DNA of 64,000 nucleotides from Daphnia carinata (Eukaryota > Arthropoda > Branchiopoda > Diplostraca > Daphniidae), in contig NC_081331.1 of assembly GCF_022539665.2 (NCBI RefSeq), positions 13,300,638 to 13,364,637 on the forward strand. Reading direction: 5' to 3'. The notes beneath the pieces were generated by a model, which did no database searches, was not told the origin of the DNA, and worked only from the letters and a program-made list of their open reading frames with translations. The translations under genes and the position numbers were made by a program. Within the stretch, counting starts at the first letter, position 1. Each line of letters starts with the position of its first letter. Positions 51,316 to 63,139 of this stretch are shown here, in pieces.

Positions 51316-54300
51316 TCACGTTAAAATGTGCTTTAGATACTTTTCATGTATGTTTAATGGTATAGGTATTGGGACAGGAATTGGTAATGGGATCAAATAA
51401 GGGATTCGCATAACAACAAAATTTGGAGGTAATTCCTGTGTCAGACTATTTTTGTTATCCGTTTGTGGTTTCACATTTCCAGGATCACTGCGCTCAGTTG
51501 TCCTTTCATCATTAATCGGTGATTTAACGTCTGGCGTTAATGGTTTCTCAATAATTGCATCAAACGGTGTTTTATCCGGTTCAATAGCCGGTTTAACCAC
51601 TTCATCTTGAGGGTTTTCACTGTGCACATCGGGGTTTTTTAATGGTTTAAGCGACCGATTCAAAGCTAACAATTGTGACTGGAGGATGTAAGATGGGACC
51701 ATTTGTGGAGGATACGGAAAAGACGGTGGCCAAGCTGTCGATGGCAGAGCCGGTGTTGGCGGTGGAATCATACTGCGCGGATGGACCCTTGTTTTGTATT
51801 GGCGACTGCTTGAGTGATGCTTCCGATGGCTCTTACCTTTCTTGGACAAAGGGATATCAGGGATTTCGACTAGATTCGAGTTTCTCTTGATTGGCTGATC
51901 GTCCCGTCGTGAAGAGTGGACTAGATTTAGCGGCGCTTCGCAGTTTTGTTCTTCGGGTTCAGAATCGATAGAAGCTAATTCTGTCTCTTCATTGCATTCG
52001 AGCTTGACGTTGATCGGATTATCGAGTCGGCAGTCAGAGAGCCACAAATCAGGCGTGATTAATAGGCCCGTAGACTGCTTTTTTAGATCGATCGAGGTAC
52101 CGGGCGAGGTCTCATTTTTTGAGCCGGGTGTGGTACAACTTTGTACGCCCAATGAGCTAGCCTCGGCGCAGAATAGGTGCATTTTGTATTGGTTGCGGCA
52201 TTTGTCGGTGCAGAACTGCAATTGGCGCTGGCCGTCATGCAAGTCAACGTAGGTTACAGTATGTCGTACATGCTTGCACCAATCGCAGACCTTTGCCCGT
52301 TTAAAGGCCGCCCGTCGGCATTGCGAAAAACAGATATCCGAACAGAAATTTTTGGCAGGCCCCGATCCCTCAACGTGCCCGCGAACACCGCCATCTCCGA
52401 TTTCGCTTTGTCCGCACCAGGAGCAATTTCCTTCTGAATTTTGTTAAACACATGACCATTGGCAAGAAGTTGAGTAAATCCCACTATGCTTATGCGTACC
52501 TGGATGAAGTAAGTTAATAGACGATGGTGTGACTGGAAGATCCGTTGGACTATTGGACGGTTGATTGGTGCTGCTACTACTGTTGCTGCCATCCCAGCTT
52601 AAAAGTTCGCGTCGGCTTCTTATAGCCTGTAGGATGAAACAAGAATTATCAATCATTATTGTACAGAAATTCAAGTTATTAACGCATATTAATAAATACG
52701 ATTGCAGAAAATGTTTACACAATTCGGTTGTGATAAACCTAATGATTAGGTGGGTAAAATCCTACAAAGAGTATTGGACTCTCTACGGAAACATGTAAAC
52801 TGAGCTGCAAGAAGCATCCAATCACTGTAACCGAATACATATATATGCGGACCTTGCGACCAGTACGCCTCTAATATCACAAGATTTTCGTTATTTTGTA
52901 AACCAAAAAGCCATCGATAAGCCATCAATTCACAGTTGTGTTATCTTTACGCCGTTAGATAACTTGAGGAACCCTCTTCATGTAATGCCATCGATGTTTT
53001 AGGGAAGCATGTAAATTTGTTTTAAGCTGATGGCAGCTATCCTTCACTCAGGCAGACATCTAACTGTATGCTCAAATCATGGAGGAGCTTTTCAACATCT
53101 TTTACAAAAGAAATTAAAAAGTTGGTCAATCTACATAGAAACCAAAGTAAGTATCTATTGGAAATAGAAAGTATAACAAATAGATTTTAAAACGAAATCA
53201 TTAGATCTATGGGGCAATTCTTACGTAAGTCTAACCTTTATACTTTTACAATCGCAAGGCCAGCAAGAAACAAAGAAACGAAATATGAGTAAATATTCCA
53301 TCAATTCTAAAAAGGTTTCAAGTTGCGTTACACGACCGGTATATAATAAAAACAGCAAGGAAACTAGAGCGCAGCATCCTTACGGATGCCTAGTAAAGTT
53401 TCAGTACATACGAAAGACGTCTTAATCAAATTGGTCTCTTTTTCTTTGACGTCTTACATGCAGATATGTTACATAGTCCTTTTTTGGCTGTTTGATACAG
53501 GAGTCAACCATGGGCATACTATTACAGGTTTCCCTGACCAGGGATCAGATGTTACGGTTGCTCGCCAGAACATCAGGTAAACACATCTGCATATTCCCGT
53601 AAAAATTAAACAGCAGTCTGGCAGAGAACATGCGCTTTTCTTTTTAATTCGCAAAATTCTTTACATGTTATGTATATCAAATTAACAAATGATTTAACCA
53701 TTGACCATCCATGATTTTATACTTGATTAAACTATCTATACATTCTACTACACTAGACTTGCAAATGCGTTTGAACAAGCGTAAAAATAGAAAACGTCTA
53801 GGATATCGGCGCCGTTCTTCAATTTTTCGACTCCTTGCTTTGTTAAAAATACAAGATATTAAATTCAGGAAATGCATATAGAGTGGATGCAAATATATTT
53901 TTAGAAAGAATTGAACGGCCCATGAAAAATTATGCGTCTCCGACTAGACAGCACCAGGCTACTCAAGAAATGGTGCCAAGAAGGGCAAGGACCCTTCCAA
54001 GTTTAGAATTGCTCGGTTTTCGTGCTGCATCCTCCTTCTGGTCTGCGCGGTTATAAGAACGGTCAGGTTGAAGGAGAAAGTTTTCCATTGGCAGTGATCT
54101 ATCCGATCGAATTACCACACATATGTTCAACAACAAACTCGTGCGCGCTAACTGTACCGTCTACCCATACTGAATTTTAAAAATAGCGCTCGCATGGTTT
54201 CAGACAACTCACAAATTTCAAACGTCAATTTAAAAAAAATAGTGGAAATAAGCTATTATGATGTTCAAAAAATTGTGGAGGGGAGCAATGGTGGGATTTG

Positions 54301-54947
54301 TTTTGTCGAAAACCACCGATCGTTTCCTAGGAAATCGGCCTACGTTCAGATCTTGCATAACCCTCATTTACACAAACTGCAACGTAGATAAAGGAACGCG
54401 ATCATAAATTTCTTAGTATGAACAAATAAGAAAGACGCTGCGAAGAAAGAAATCAAGCCAGTTTACGAAAACGAAGAAAAAAGATCGAAACAAGCTATCC
54501 TAAACTCTCAAGCTATTCTTAAGCCTCACACAGAAACGTAGTAGCGCAGTTACAGGTTACTTACAAAAGGTATACCAATATCCTGATCAAAAATCGGCTC
54601 TGTTGCCACTATTGTACTCGGCAGCCGTTTGCAATTCAATCCGAGCTGATCTGGTGTCATTACGCAGCGAATTCGGCCTCTCGCCTTACACTCGTAACGA
54701 GATCTCAAACCGGGAAACCTGAACGAAACTTCCTCCCTACTCCCACACGTTCGGGTCTACCGTGGTATATTTACAGAGTTCACCCTCATCTAATGTACTT
54801 CTCATTGCCAGCCTCTAACGTCATTTCGTCGAAAAACAATCTCAGTGCAAAGTTGTCTTTTAACTAAAACTATTTAAAGCAACCGCTTTAAGTTACAACG
54901 AGAAAAATAAATTGTTCACTTACCCAGGACGCGTGCGACTGGGCCAT
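51316..54947 (-). CDS. Sobp: Sine oculis-binding protein homologue (FCS-type zinc-finger protein)
   Basis: Three exons, 54947-54924, 52626-52500 and 52433-51316, give 1269 nt and 422 residues. SOBP is a nuclear cofactor linked to Six-family (sine oculis) factors in eye, ear and brain development. Exon 3 begins with two Cys-rich fingers: NCSWCGQSEIGDGG...FCSDICFSQCRRAAFKRAK, then VCDWCKHVRHTVTYVDLHDG and LQFCTDKCRNQYKM. These match the FCS-type fingers and spacing of vertebrate SOBP. The rest is Ser/Pro-rich, ending with MRIPYLIPLPIPVPIPIPLN, the proline/isoleucine tract typical of the family. The fingers and tail make the identity firm. The 8-codon first exon (MAQSHASW, donor GTAAGT), 2.3 kb upstream, fits phase and start context but is inferred. 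Confidence 0.88.
52627..54923 (-). other. Sobp: Putative Sobp intron 1 (2.3 kb)
   Basis: Lies between the proposed short first exon and the acceptor CTACAG at 52627. It has no recognised coding sequence. It is far longer than the introns of the neighbouring housekeeping genes, as is common for developmental regulators. Confidence 0.6.
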
Positions 54948-56364
54948 TTCTTCCGCTCTCGGTTAAATTTGTGATGTTATATATACGAGGACAGGCTGAA
55001 TGACAACAAAGTAAATTACAAAAATTATTTACAATTTTCTGTAACAGTAAAAATTATAGCGAGAAAATGCGTACAGAGATTTTTTTTTCCCCGGAAAATA
55101 GGAGAGGACGTTTCATCTGGCTCGTGTTGGACAACTGCTCCAACGTCACTGACTGACGTCTTCAACGAAAGGATCTTTTCTCTCTTGCGCGGTGTAGTAG
55201 TAAACCTATTCGTAGTGGATGTCCTGTAGGGCGCGCGGTAGGATCTGCATCACTGGTATACTAGCTCATCGAATCGAACAATGGTCTAATGTTTGTCGTG
55301 AAACTACGCTATAACACGTAATATCATTAATCTAGGTATAAGAAAGGGGAGGGATCAACTGCTGTGAAAAGAAATGAAAATGAACCATCCAAATAAAAGA
55401 AAGGGAGGGGACTGGTGAAATTCTCGGAAAAGAGGGTAGGGCGATTCAGGTGGGGGGCAGACATGTGTGGTTTCATTGTTGTCTTCGAAAGGAAACAAAA
55501 ACGTTAAGAGAGAAGGAGGATGGGAGGTTAGGGTAGGCGTTGTGAATTCTTGGAAAAGGATTTCCATCAATTGCCTTTTTGGACTGGCAGTCACCTGTCC
55601 TTTGCGTTCGCCAATAACGCTACGGGGTTTTCCTCCCTTTATCCGTCAAACAAATGGTTCTGATTCTTTCAACACAGCTGCGGTTTAAACTTTATCTCGA
55701 CTTACCTTTGTTCCCCCTTCCTTCGACGTTGTTGACACGGAGCATTTTAACGATGTTTAAAAATTATAGCGATACTCTAATAACTTACGAAAATCTTGTT
55801 ACCAACTGTTGCAGTCAATTAATTTCCTCCGATGACTACAAGAAGGAAGGCAAGTTCTCATATTATAACAACATGATGAGGACACGGATGAGACGACTCG
55901 TCGTCGCTAGCACTACCCCCGTATTACTTACCATTGTCTCTTGGATAGGCCTAAAAGGAAATTAAGAAGGATGCCGACTGTAAACAGGTTCACATGTTTT
56001 CAGACACGTATTGATTACATAGAACGCCGCCAGGAAGTTTGATTATTCTTAATTGCAGCGTTTTATAACTAGCGTGGAAAGCCAAGATTTCAGTCTTCGG
56101 TTTCACAACAAATATAGTTTGCCTTTTCAGAGATCTCTCTATGAAGCAATTAAGCATCATAAAGTATATTAGATTTGTTTTTAACATGTGAAACTGCATG
56201 TTAAACAAACGGAATTTAACTATTGTTTTATAAACAATTCTAATCTTCGCCCTGATACAAAAGAAATTGTTGGAACAGACGTGACTCACCCATTTCTAAA
56301 TACATGTATTAACATGTCCTGCCAACCCTCGGCGAAGAATATTCTTCAGTAACAACTAATTCGT
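54948..56364. other. Spacer between the Sobp start and the ClpP stop
   Basis: 1.4 kb with no recognised protein. It should contain the Sobp promoter and leader and the ClpP 3' end. A purine-rich tract around 55340-55540 gives overlapping Pro/Phe-rich frames that I do not consider genes. Confidence 0.65.
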
Positions 56365-57316
56365 TCACGCCTTCGTTTCAGTTTTCTTGTCGTCCTTATT
56401 ACTTGCAGTTAGGTTCTCATGTTTCGGCGGATGTTCCAAGATTTTATCAATCAATCCAAACTCTTTAGCTTCTACTGGGGACATGAATTTGTCACGCTCC
56501 ATACTGCTCTCGATTAAAGACAATTGCAAACCAGTATGTTTTAAATACAATTGGTTGATCTGTTTTTTTAGTTTCATGATTTCTTCTGCTTGAATCTGAA
56601 TATCTGTTGCTTGTCCCTGCAAAAAATACTCAATTTAGTTTTGGAAGGACTTCTGAAATGTAACTGAAAACACCTGAACACCGCCAGATGGTTGGTGTAT
56701 CATAATCCGAGAATTTGGCAGTGAATATCTCATTCCTGGGGACCCTGATGCTAATAGAAGGCTAGCCATACTACATGCCTGCCCAACACACCATGTAGCA
56801 ATTGGTGGTAGAACATACTGCATTGTGTCATAAATACCCAATCCTGCTGTCACCGAACCTCCTGGACTAAATAGAATAAATATTGACAAAGCAATCTGAG
56901 ACAAATGCTGAAGAATTCCAATAGTTTTACCTATTTATATACATGTGAACTGGCTTCTTGTTGCTCTCTGACTGAAGAAATAGTAGCTGGGCAACAACTA
57001 GACTGGACAAATCATCTGTAATCTGACAAACGATCAAAGCCTTTATCACTTCTAGCTATTGAATAATCAAATATTCAACTCACTGGTCCCATGACACAGA
57101 TGATTCGTTCCTTCAGTAACCTAGAATAAATGTCATAGGCTCGTTCTCCTCGTCCAGTTTGCTCTATCACGATGGGAACTAAGGGATATGTAAGGTGTGC
57201 ACTTGTATGGAATAAACGCGAACTTCTCTATATAACACGTGGTGAGGATCAGACAGTAAGTTCAATACAGAAAATATTTCTACCATTGCGCTATTCATTA
57301 ACGATTTAGCCAGCAT
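56365..57316 (-). CDS. ClpP: Mitochondrial ATP-dependent Clp protease proteolytic subunit
   Basis: Five exons, 57316-57284, 57227-57084, 57022-56931, 56866-56674 and 56616-56365, total 714 nt and 237 residues. ClpP forms the two-ring peptidase that, with ClpX, degrades matrix proteins. The amino end ([23 protein letters not shown]) is a mitochondrial presequence. The mature part starts at [23 protein letters not shown], as in animal ClpP. Catalytic Ser122 sits in [12 protein letters not shown], His147 in [10 protein letters not shown] and Asp196 in MERDKFMSP; the Ser-His-Asp spacing matches human Clp[13 protein letters not shown] is the oxyanion-hole region. Having Cys before the Ser, where most have Ala, is a small oddity. 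It is divergent from CLYBL with 259 bp between start codons. Confidence 0.96.
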
Positions 57317-57575
57317 TTTCAAAGCTTAGGATTGGTTTAGTTATTTCGCCTACTGCTGATGTTCGAAGGCCTTTCCAAAATTGTTTTGATGGATATGAAA
57401 GATGTTATGAAACATTGAAACGCTGTGTTTGATTTACACTAGATGGCCTTTCATAAGAAGGAGACATCTAGCGGTGATCGCGACAATACCGAATGTCAAC
57501 AACAGTTTAACTGTTTGCATCCATAACAAAATATAACCGATTTGATAAAGTAAAGAACAGAGCAAGAAAATTAAC
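57317..57575. promoter_or_regulatory. Bidirectional promoter of ClpP and CLYBL
   Basis: 259 bp separates two start codons. It carries two copies, in opposite orientation and about 17 bp apart, of a CTCF/YY1-like motif: CACTAGATGGC at 57437-57447 and ACATCTAGCGGTG at 57464-57476. Both flanking genes encode mitochondrial matrix enzymes, so joint control is plausible. Confidence 0.6.
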
Positions 57576-58866
57576 ATGTTAAAAACAAATGCGTTAAAAA
57601 AACTTTCATTTCCGATGCGGCAATGTTTTTCCAAAATATTGTTAGACGCGAGATTAATTACTGGTGGAAATGTAAATGATACAAAGGTGCATCAAGTTCC
57701 GCTTTTTTCGTTACCGTGATCTTCTAAGGCACTAATGAATAAATTTACGTAAAAATGGGAATTATAGAAATACACACCTCGTCGTGCGATGATGTATGTT
57801 TCTGGGAATGACTGGAAAAAGATCAACAAGATTAGCTCAATGGGAGCAGATAGTTTTATTCTCGACTGTGAAGATGGTGTGGCTTTGAACAGGAAGGTCA
57901 TTTACTGTAGGAAGTATGAGATATTTCTATGTTGTTGACCCTTATTATATTTTCACAGGATGAAGCTCGAAATAACATTCAAAAGATATTTCAAGAGAAA
58001 ATGTTTTCAGCATTGAAATCTGAATTATCTGTCAGAATAAATTCAATAGAAAGTGGTCTTTGTAAGAAGGATTTGGAAACCATCCTGAAAGGCCCAATTT
58101 TCCCATCAACTCTTCATCTCCCCAAAATGGAAACAAAAATGCAGCTTGATTGGCTTGCCCAAGAACTGGAGTCTCTTCTTGGGAAGAATCATATTATTAA
58201 ATTGATTGTATTTGTTGAATCAGCCAGAGCTTTACTTGATATGAAAGAATTAATTCAACATTGCTTCATCCTAATGGATCAAGGGGCACCTTTTACTCTT
58301 GAAGCTGCTGTTTTTGGATCTGACGACTTTTGTGCTGACATTGGTAACGACTAAAAAACTTCGATGACGACTTGAAATTTTAAATGAATTTTGGTTAGGC
58401 GCTACCAGGACACCCGAAGCCAAAGAGCTCCTATATTCTCGTCAGCATTTTGTCACGTGTGCGAAAGCCTACCGTTTACAAGCAATTGACCTTGTGTACA
58501 TAAATTTCAAGGTAAGGTGTTTTGAATACTTACTTTCATAATCAAAAATGGAAATATTCGTCGCGTGATTTATGTACTTTTTTCTTATAGGACATGGATG
58601 GTCTACTACGTCAATCAGTGGAGGGCGCTCAAATGGGCTTCACCGGCAAACAGGTGATACATCCAAGTCAAATTGAAATTGTACAGCAAGCATTCAGTCC
58701 ATCGAAAGAGAAGATCCAATGGGCTCGCGAACTTGTTCAGTCATTTGATGCACACCAGCAGTCAGGCAAGGGCGCTTTTACCTTTCATGGTAACATGATT
58801 GATATGCCCTTGCTTCTTCAAGCTAGAAACATTCTCCAAATGGCAGAACATCTCGACCAAAATTAG
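57576..58866 (+). CDS. CLYBL: Citramalyl-CoA lyase / malate synthase-like, mitochondrial (CLYBL)
   Basis: Five exons, 57576-57671, 57768-57896, 57959-58343, 58399-58511 and 58591-58866, sum to 999 nt and 332 residues. CLYBL cleaves citramalyl-CoA in the itaconate/C5 pathway and protects B12-dependent methylmalonyl-CoA mutase; it is a HpcH/HpaI-CitE barrel enzyme. The first exon (MLKTNALKKLSFPMRQCFSK) is a basic mitochondrial presequence. Family marks: PRRAMMYVSGNDWKKI, ILDCEDGVALNRKDEARNNI (Mg-binding acidic pair), SVRINSIESGL, LHLPKMET, IVFVESARALLD, VFGSDDFCADIGATRT, DLVYINFKDMDGLLRQS, GFTGKQVIHPSQIEIV and the end KGAFTFHGNMIDMPLL. Length equals the vertebrate enzyme. AATAAA at 58901-58906 is the likely polyadenylation signal, 75 bp before the convergent RTN4IP1 stop. 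Confidence 0.96.
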
Positions 58867-58980
58867 TAAAAAATACTTAAGTGATTTGTTGGAAAATTGT
58901 AATAAAACATTCTAAGGATTTAACCGTAGCTTTTTTCATTTGTTCATACTATCACCAACACCCAAAGACCGGAACCACTT

Positions 58981-60439
58981 CTACATTGTAACGATAATTT
59001 TACCACGCTTATGACCTGCTTTCATTTTAGCATAAGCCTCCGGTAACTGTTCGTAGGGAAACACACTATCCACTGCTGTCTGAAGCTTCAAAATGAAAAA
59101 CAACAAAACCGACATTAATTTACACATACCTACACTATATTTAAATAGGACCTAGTCGAAGCTGTATAAATACCTTTTTATTTCGAGCCAAATCGACCAA
59201 TTCTGTAAGAGCCGACGAGCTTGGGACGAAATAAGCCCATCGCAATGTCTTGCCTTCTATTATGGCTGAGGAGTTCGCAGCCAGCAAGTCCAAGCCATTT
59301 TTCATCATTCCGCCAATCATACCATGTTCGTCGAAATTCCGTAACGTAGGCGGAGATAAAGTCACATACTTGGCATTAGACCATGGTTTCAAAAAACTGT
59401 AATTGAAGTTGTGAGTACGACCTGTACAATCTAATATCACGTCAAACCTAAACCAAATACGATTAGTGATAGCGTAAAATACATGAAGAATCTGAATTTG
59501 ACCACACCCGCCAAACTGATACAACTCCGATTCTGCTTCAGGGGAGGTATAATCTATTACAAAGTCAGATCCTAATTCTATAAGAAAAGGTATCACTTCT
59601 GAGGAGCCACTTGCAACAATCTATTTCAGAAGTCAGATTTGAGTTATGGGTGCATTTTGAAAATCTAACATAACACTTACTATTGCTCCCCAGTTTTTCA
59701 AAAGCTGGATGGCTATTGAGCCAACTCCTCCTGCTGCTCCCATCACCAACACCTTTTTACCTTTTGAGCCAATACACAGCTCAGCTGTAATACTAAGTGC
59801 TGACCATGCTGTCAAGCCTGCATAAGGAAGTGATGCTGCCTCTTCCATTGTTAAATTGCCTGGCTTTTGTTTCATGTTACTTGCTGAGGTTACAAGATAC
59901 TCAGCATGTGATCCTGCTTGTGGAGGTGGAATGATACCCATAACTTCATCACCAAGCTGAAGGTTTTTCACAGCTCCACCAACTGCTTGAACAACACCAG
60001 CAAAGTCTCTTCCAAGGGTTAAAGGAAGATGAGTTTTTGTAATCTGGCTGATCCTACTAGGTTTTAGATAGCTGTAATTTTCAAAAAGTTGCTGACCATA
60101 TCCCTCTATAAATATACATAACACTAATGAAACCCAAGTTTGGTAATGTTTGATTTTTGGCATACCTGACATCATTACATCAAGTGAATTGATGGATGCT
60201 GCCTTGACTTTGACCAATACTTCATTTGGTTGTGTTATTGGGGGTACCTCTACAGTACTTACCAATTTCAAGGATTCAAGTCCTTTATAACCATAAAGTT
60301 GCCAGGCTGACATGGTACCAGGAAGGTTTGGGAGTTCATTTGGTCTCACAAACGAACTACATTTTCTGATAGTAGACTTTAAAAACATCACTTCGAAACC
60401 CCAAATGGTGCGGGAAGCTAAAGAGCTCATTTTTAACAT
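58981..60439 (-). CDS. RTN4IP1: Reticulon-4-interacting protein 1 (mitochondrial quinone-reductase-like MDR protein)
   Basis: Five exons, 60439-60166, 60105-59681, 59620-59508, 59447-59174 and 59079-58981, sum to 1185 nt and 394 residues. RTN4IP1/OPA10 is a zinc-independent medium-chain reductase of mitochondria that works in coenzyme Q synthesis and respiratory complex maintenance. The amino end (LASRTIWGFEVMFLKSTIRKCSSF) is a likely presequence. MSAWQLYGYKGLESLKL opens the GroES-like fold, LPLTLGRDFAGVVQAVG follows, and VMGAAGGVGSIAIQLLKNWG is the dinucleotide-binding motif. The end is YAKMKAGHKRGKIIVTM. All joins are in phase. The start could be the ATG three codons in. It is divergent from QRSL1, 437 bp apart. 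Confidence 0.95.
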
Positions 60440-60876
60440 GGAAGAGAATCAACGTTTTTCCTTCGCTATTCCATAACAAACACACGTGTATCTGATAGAA
60501 GGAAAACAAAACAGAACCAATAGGCCCACTTGCGGAATTTGTTCTGCAAAGAAACAAACAAGTTAGGACAACCAAGCGGAAATTTCTTGAACTACAATCC
60601 TTTTAATGAAATTAATGTTATATAACATTTACGTTATGGTTTCTTAATTTTCAAAACTGTTATCCTCTATCATTTTGTAAAAAAGGTAAGACACACACTG
60701 TATAGAATGTGGACATTTCAAATTCTAACAACGTTTGTTGTTGCTTGCACTTCTTCCGTGCCGTACGGCCATCTAGCGGTGTGTTGTCAGTCAAAGTTTG
60801 GTCGTGTCGTCTGTTGGTTTTGAAAGCAGGTAAAATAATTTAAACACGGAAAATAAAAATAAAAACGTCTTCCAAA
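60440..60876. promoter_or_regulatory. Bidirectional promoter of RTN4IP1 and QRSL1
   Basis: 437 bp between divergent start codons, holding GGCCATCTAGCGGTG at 60767-60781. Its reverse complement fits the CTCF-type consensus CCNCNAGRKGGC, and it shares CATCTAGCGGTG exactly with the ClpP/CLYBL promoter. Confidence 0.6.
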
Positions 60877-62939
60877 ATGTTGCAGCAATTAAAATCTGGG
60901 GGATGTTCAGTGCAAGAACTCTATGCGCAATGTATGAATCGTGTACAAAAGATAAAAAACCTGAATGCCTACATAACGGTAACAAATAAAATCAGTCAAG
61001 TGCAGCTAGAAGAATCTGCTCAGAGATATATGAAAGGTAGAAAAAGTCCATCACGAATTCCCGGATTGATACACTTCGACCTATTGATCAACAATATTTT
61101 TAGGGATTCCCAGACCCATTGAAGGGATTCCAGTAGCTGTCAAAGATAATTTTTGTACCAAGAACACAAAAACTACGTGTGCTTCAAAAATGTTGGAAAA
61201 CTTTTTTCCTACCTACAACGCAACTGTTGTTGAAAGACTACTTGATTCCGGAGCTATATTAATGGGGAAGACAAACATGGATGAATTTGGAATGGGGTTT
61301 GTAATCTTGTTCACCATTTTTTGATAAATTTTATTGAAATTAAATTATACTATATTGTAGATCAGGAACAACTGAAAGCATCTTTGGTCCTACTAGAAAT
61401 ATATGGGGGTCTCACATCATCCAGGAATTGAATCCCAACTTTAATGAAACATTCAGTACTCCACCAGATGATTTTTTTATTGCTGGTGGTAGCTCAGGTG
61501 GTAGTGCTGTTGCAGTTGCTTCTGGATCATGCACAGTGTGAGCATTCTGGGAAGTTAAAAATGTGATTGTAAAGATTATATATTTGCAAACTGTGTTTCC
61601 AGTGCACTAGGATCAGACACAGGCGGTTCTGTTCGGAATCCCGCGAGCTACTGCGGCGTCGTGGGATTCAAACCAAGTTATGGCTCCCTTTCCAGGTATG
61701 GCCTGATTCCTTTGGTAAATTCCATGGACGTTCCGGGGATTCTAGCGCGGACCGTCGGCGATTGTCGATCAGCCTTTGGTATGTTCTGCAAATGCCTTAG
61801 CCAGTTAAACTTGGCGATCTTATTTTATATTTATTTATTAAATACTTTCACCGACTCACTACGTTTACAAAATTAGACATTATAAAGGGCTGGGATCCTA
61901 AAGATTCCACTACACTTCAGCGCCCCTTGAATAAGAGTAAACTGAAACGGGCTTCTGCGAAGCTTAGTAAGTTATGCGTGGGGATCCCAAAGGAGTTTTA
62001 TTGCCCTGGATTATCTTCTGAAGTCGCCGACGGTAAATTTTCTGAAAAACACCACCAAATCTTCTCTAGTCATTCTTGTACAATCAGTAATATTTAACAT
62101 TCGCTGTGTGCTGTGGAATTCTGTTCTATATTTCTCCTGCGATTCGATTCTACTGGAAAAAATTATCATACAGCTTGGAGGGATGTCACGGACCTATTGG
62201 AGAACTGCGGGGTTCAAGTTGTTCAAGTAGGTTAAAACCAAAATGTATTCTCTCTGCCGACAGATTATGCCCAATTTACTTATTAGGTATCTCTTCCTCA
62301 CACATCCTATTCCATTGCCTGCTATTCTGTGCTAAATCCTTGTGAAGTGGCGTCAAATATGGCACGTTATGACGGATTGCGATATGGCTATCGCGCGACG
62401 GGTAAAAACCTGAATAGCACGGAGAGCCTTTACGCGGCCACCCGATCACAGGCTTTTAATCAAATTGTGCGTGGGCGAATTTTGGCCGGAAACTACTTTT
62501 TGTTAAAAGAGTTAGTAATTTTTTTTTCCGTCCGTTGTGACGTTTTTACCTTCATCTTTTCTCTTTGAATAGGAACTACCAGAAGTATTTTGTTCAGGCC
62601 ATGAAGCTCCGCAGATTGATATACGAAGATTACATTAAATTGTGGAGTACGGGTGTCGATTTGTTATTGACTCCCGTAACTTTGTCGGATGCACCATTGT
62701 TTTCAGAATTCAACCAAAAGGATTCTCGTGCTCAATCTGCAGACCAGGACTACTGCACGCAACCTGCAAACATGGCTGGAATACCAGCCTTGAGTCTGCC
62801 CGTTAGACTGTCGAAGCGAAACTTACCACTGAGTATTCAATTGATGGCACCTCATTTTGACGATGAAACGCTGCTAGATGTAGCTGAACTCCTCGAAAAA
62901 GAGCTCACTTTTCCCCAACCGATTGTTAAAGAGGCATGA
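60877..62939 (+). CDS. QRSL1: Mitochondrial glutamyl-tRNA(Gln) amidotransferase subunit A
   Basis: Eight exons, 60877-61036, 61104-61296, 61361-61537, 61603-61778, 61877-62032, 62174-62226, 62287-62510 and 62573-62939, total 1506 nt and 501 residues. QRSL1 (GatA) is the amidase subunit of the GatCAB complex that turns Glu-tRNA(Gln) into Gln-tRNA(Gln) in mitochondria. The amidase signature triad is visible: Lys67 in IPVAVKDNF, Ser163 in [12 protein letters not shown] and Ser186 in [43 protein letters not shown] and [14 protein letters not shown] further match GatA. The start [19 protein letters not shown] aligns with the first helix of GatA with almost no presequence, as in vertebrate QRSL1. 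The donor at 61297 (GG|GTTTGT) and the one at 62511 (GTTAGT) are non-ideal but give exact family sequence. Confidence 0.96.
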
Positions 62940-63139
62940 GACGAATTTTTTCTTCCTAGATATTAAATACATACAAGAAAGTCATAAATGGACATTTTGT
63001 CAATTTTTTAAATAACTTTTCATGTTCTTAACCTTGCTGCTCTCACGTAAAAATCCATGCAAAGGACCTTTAAAATCACACAATATTATAGTAAAATTTG
63101 ACTGAAGTAACGTTCGACAGAGTCTGAGATATCACATTA
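62940..63139. other. Spacer between convergent QRSL1 and POLR3B
   Basis: 200 bp between two stop codons that face each other. It holds both 3' ends; ATTAAA occurs just after the QRSL1 stop. Confidence 0.6.
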
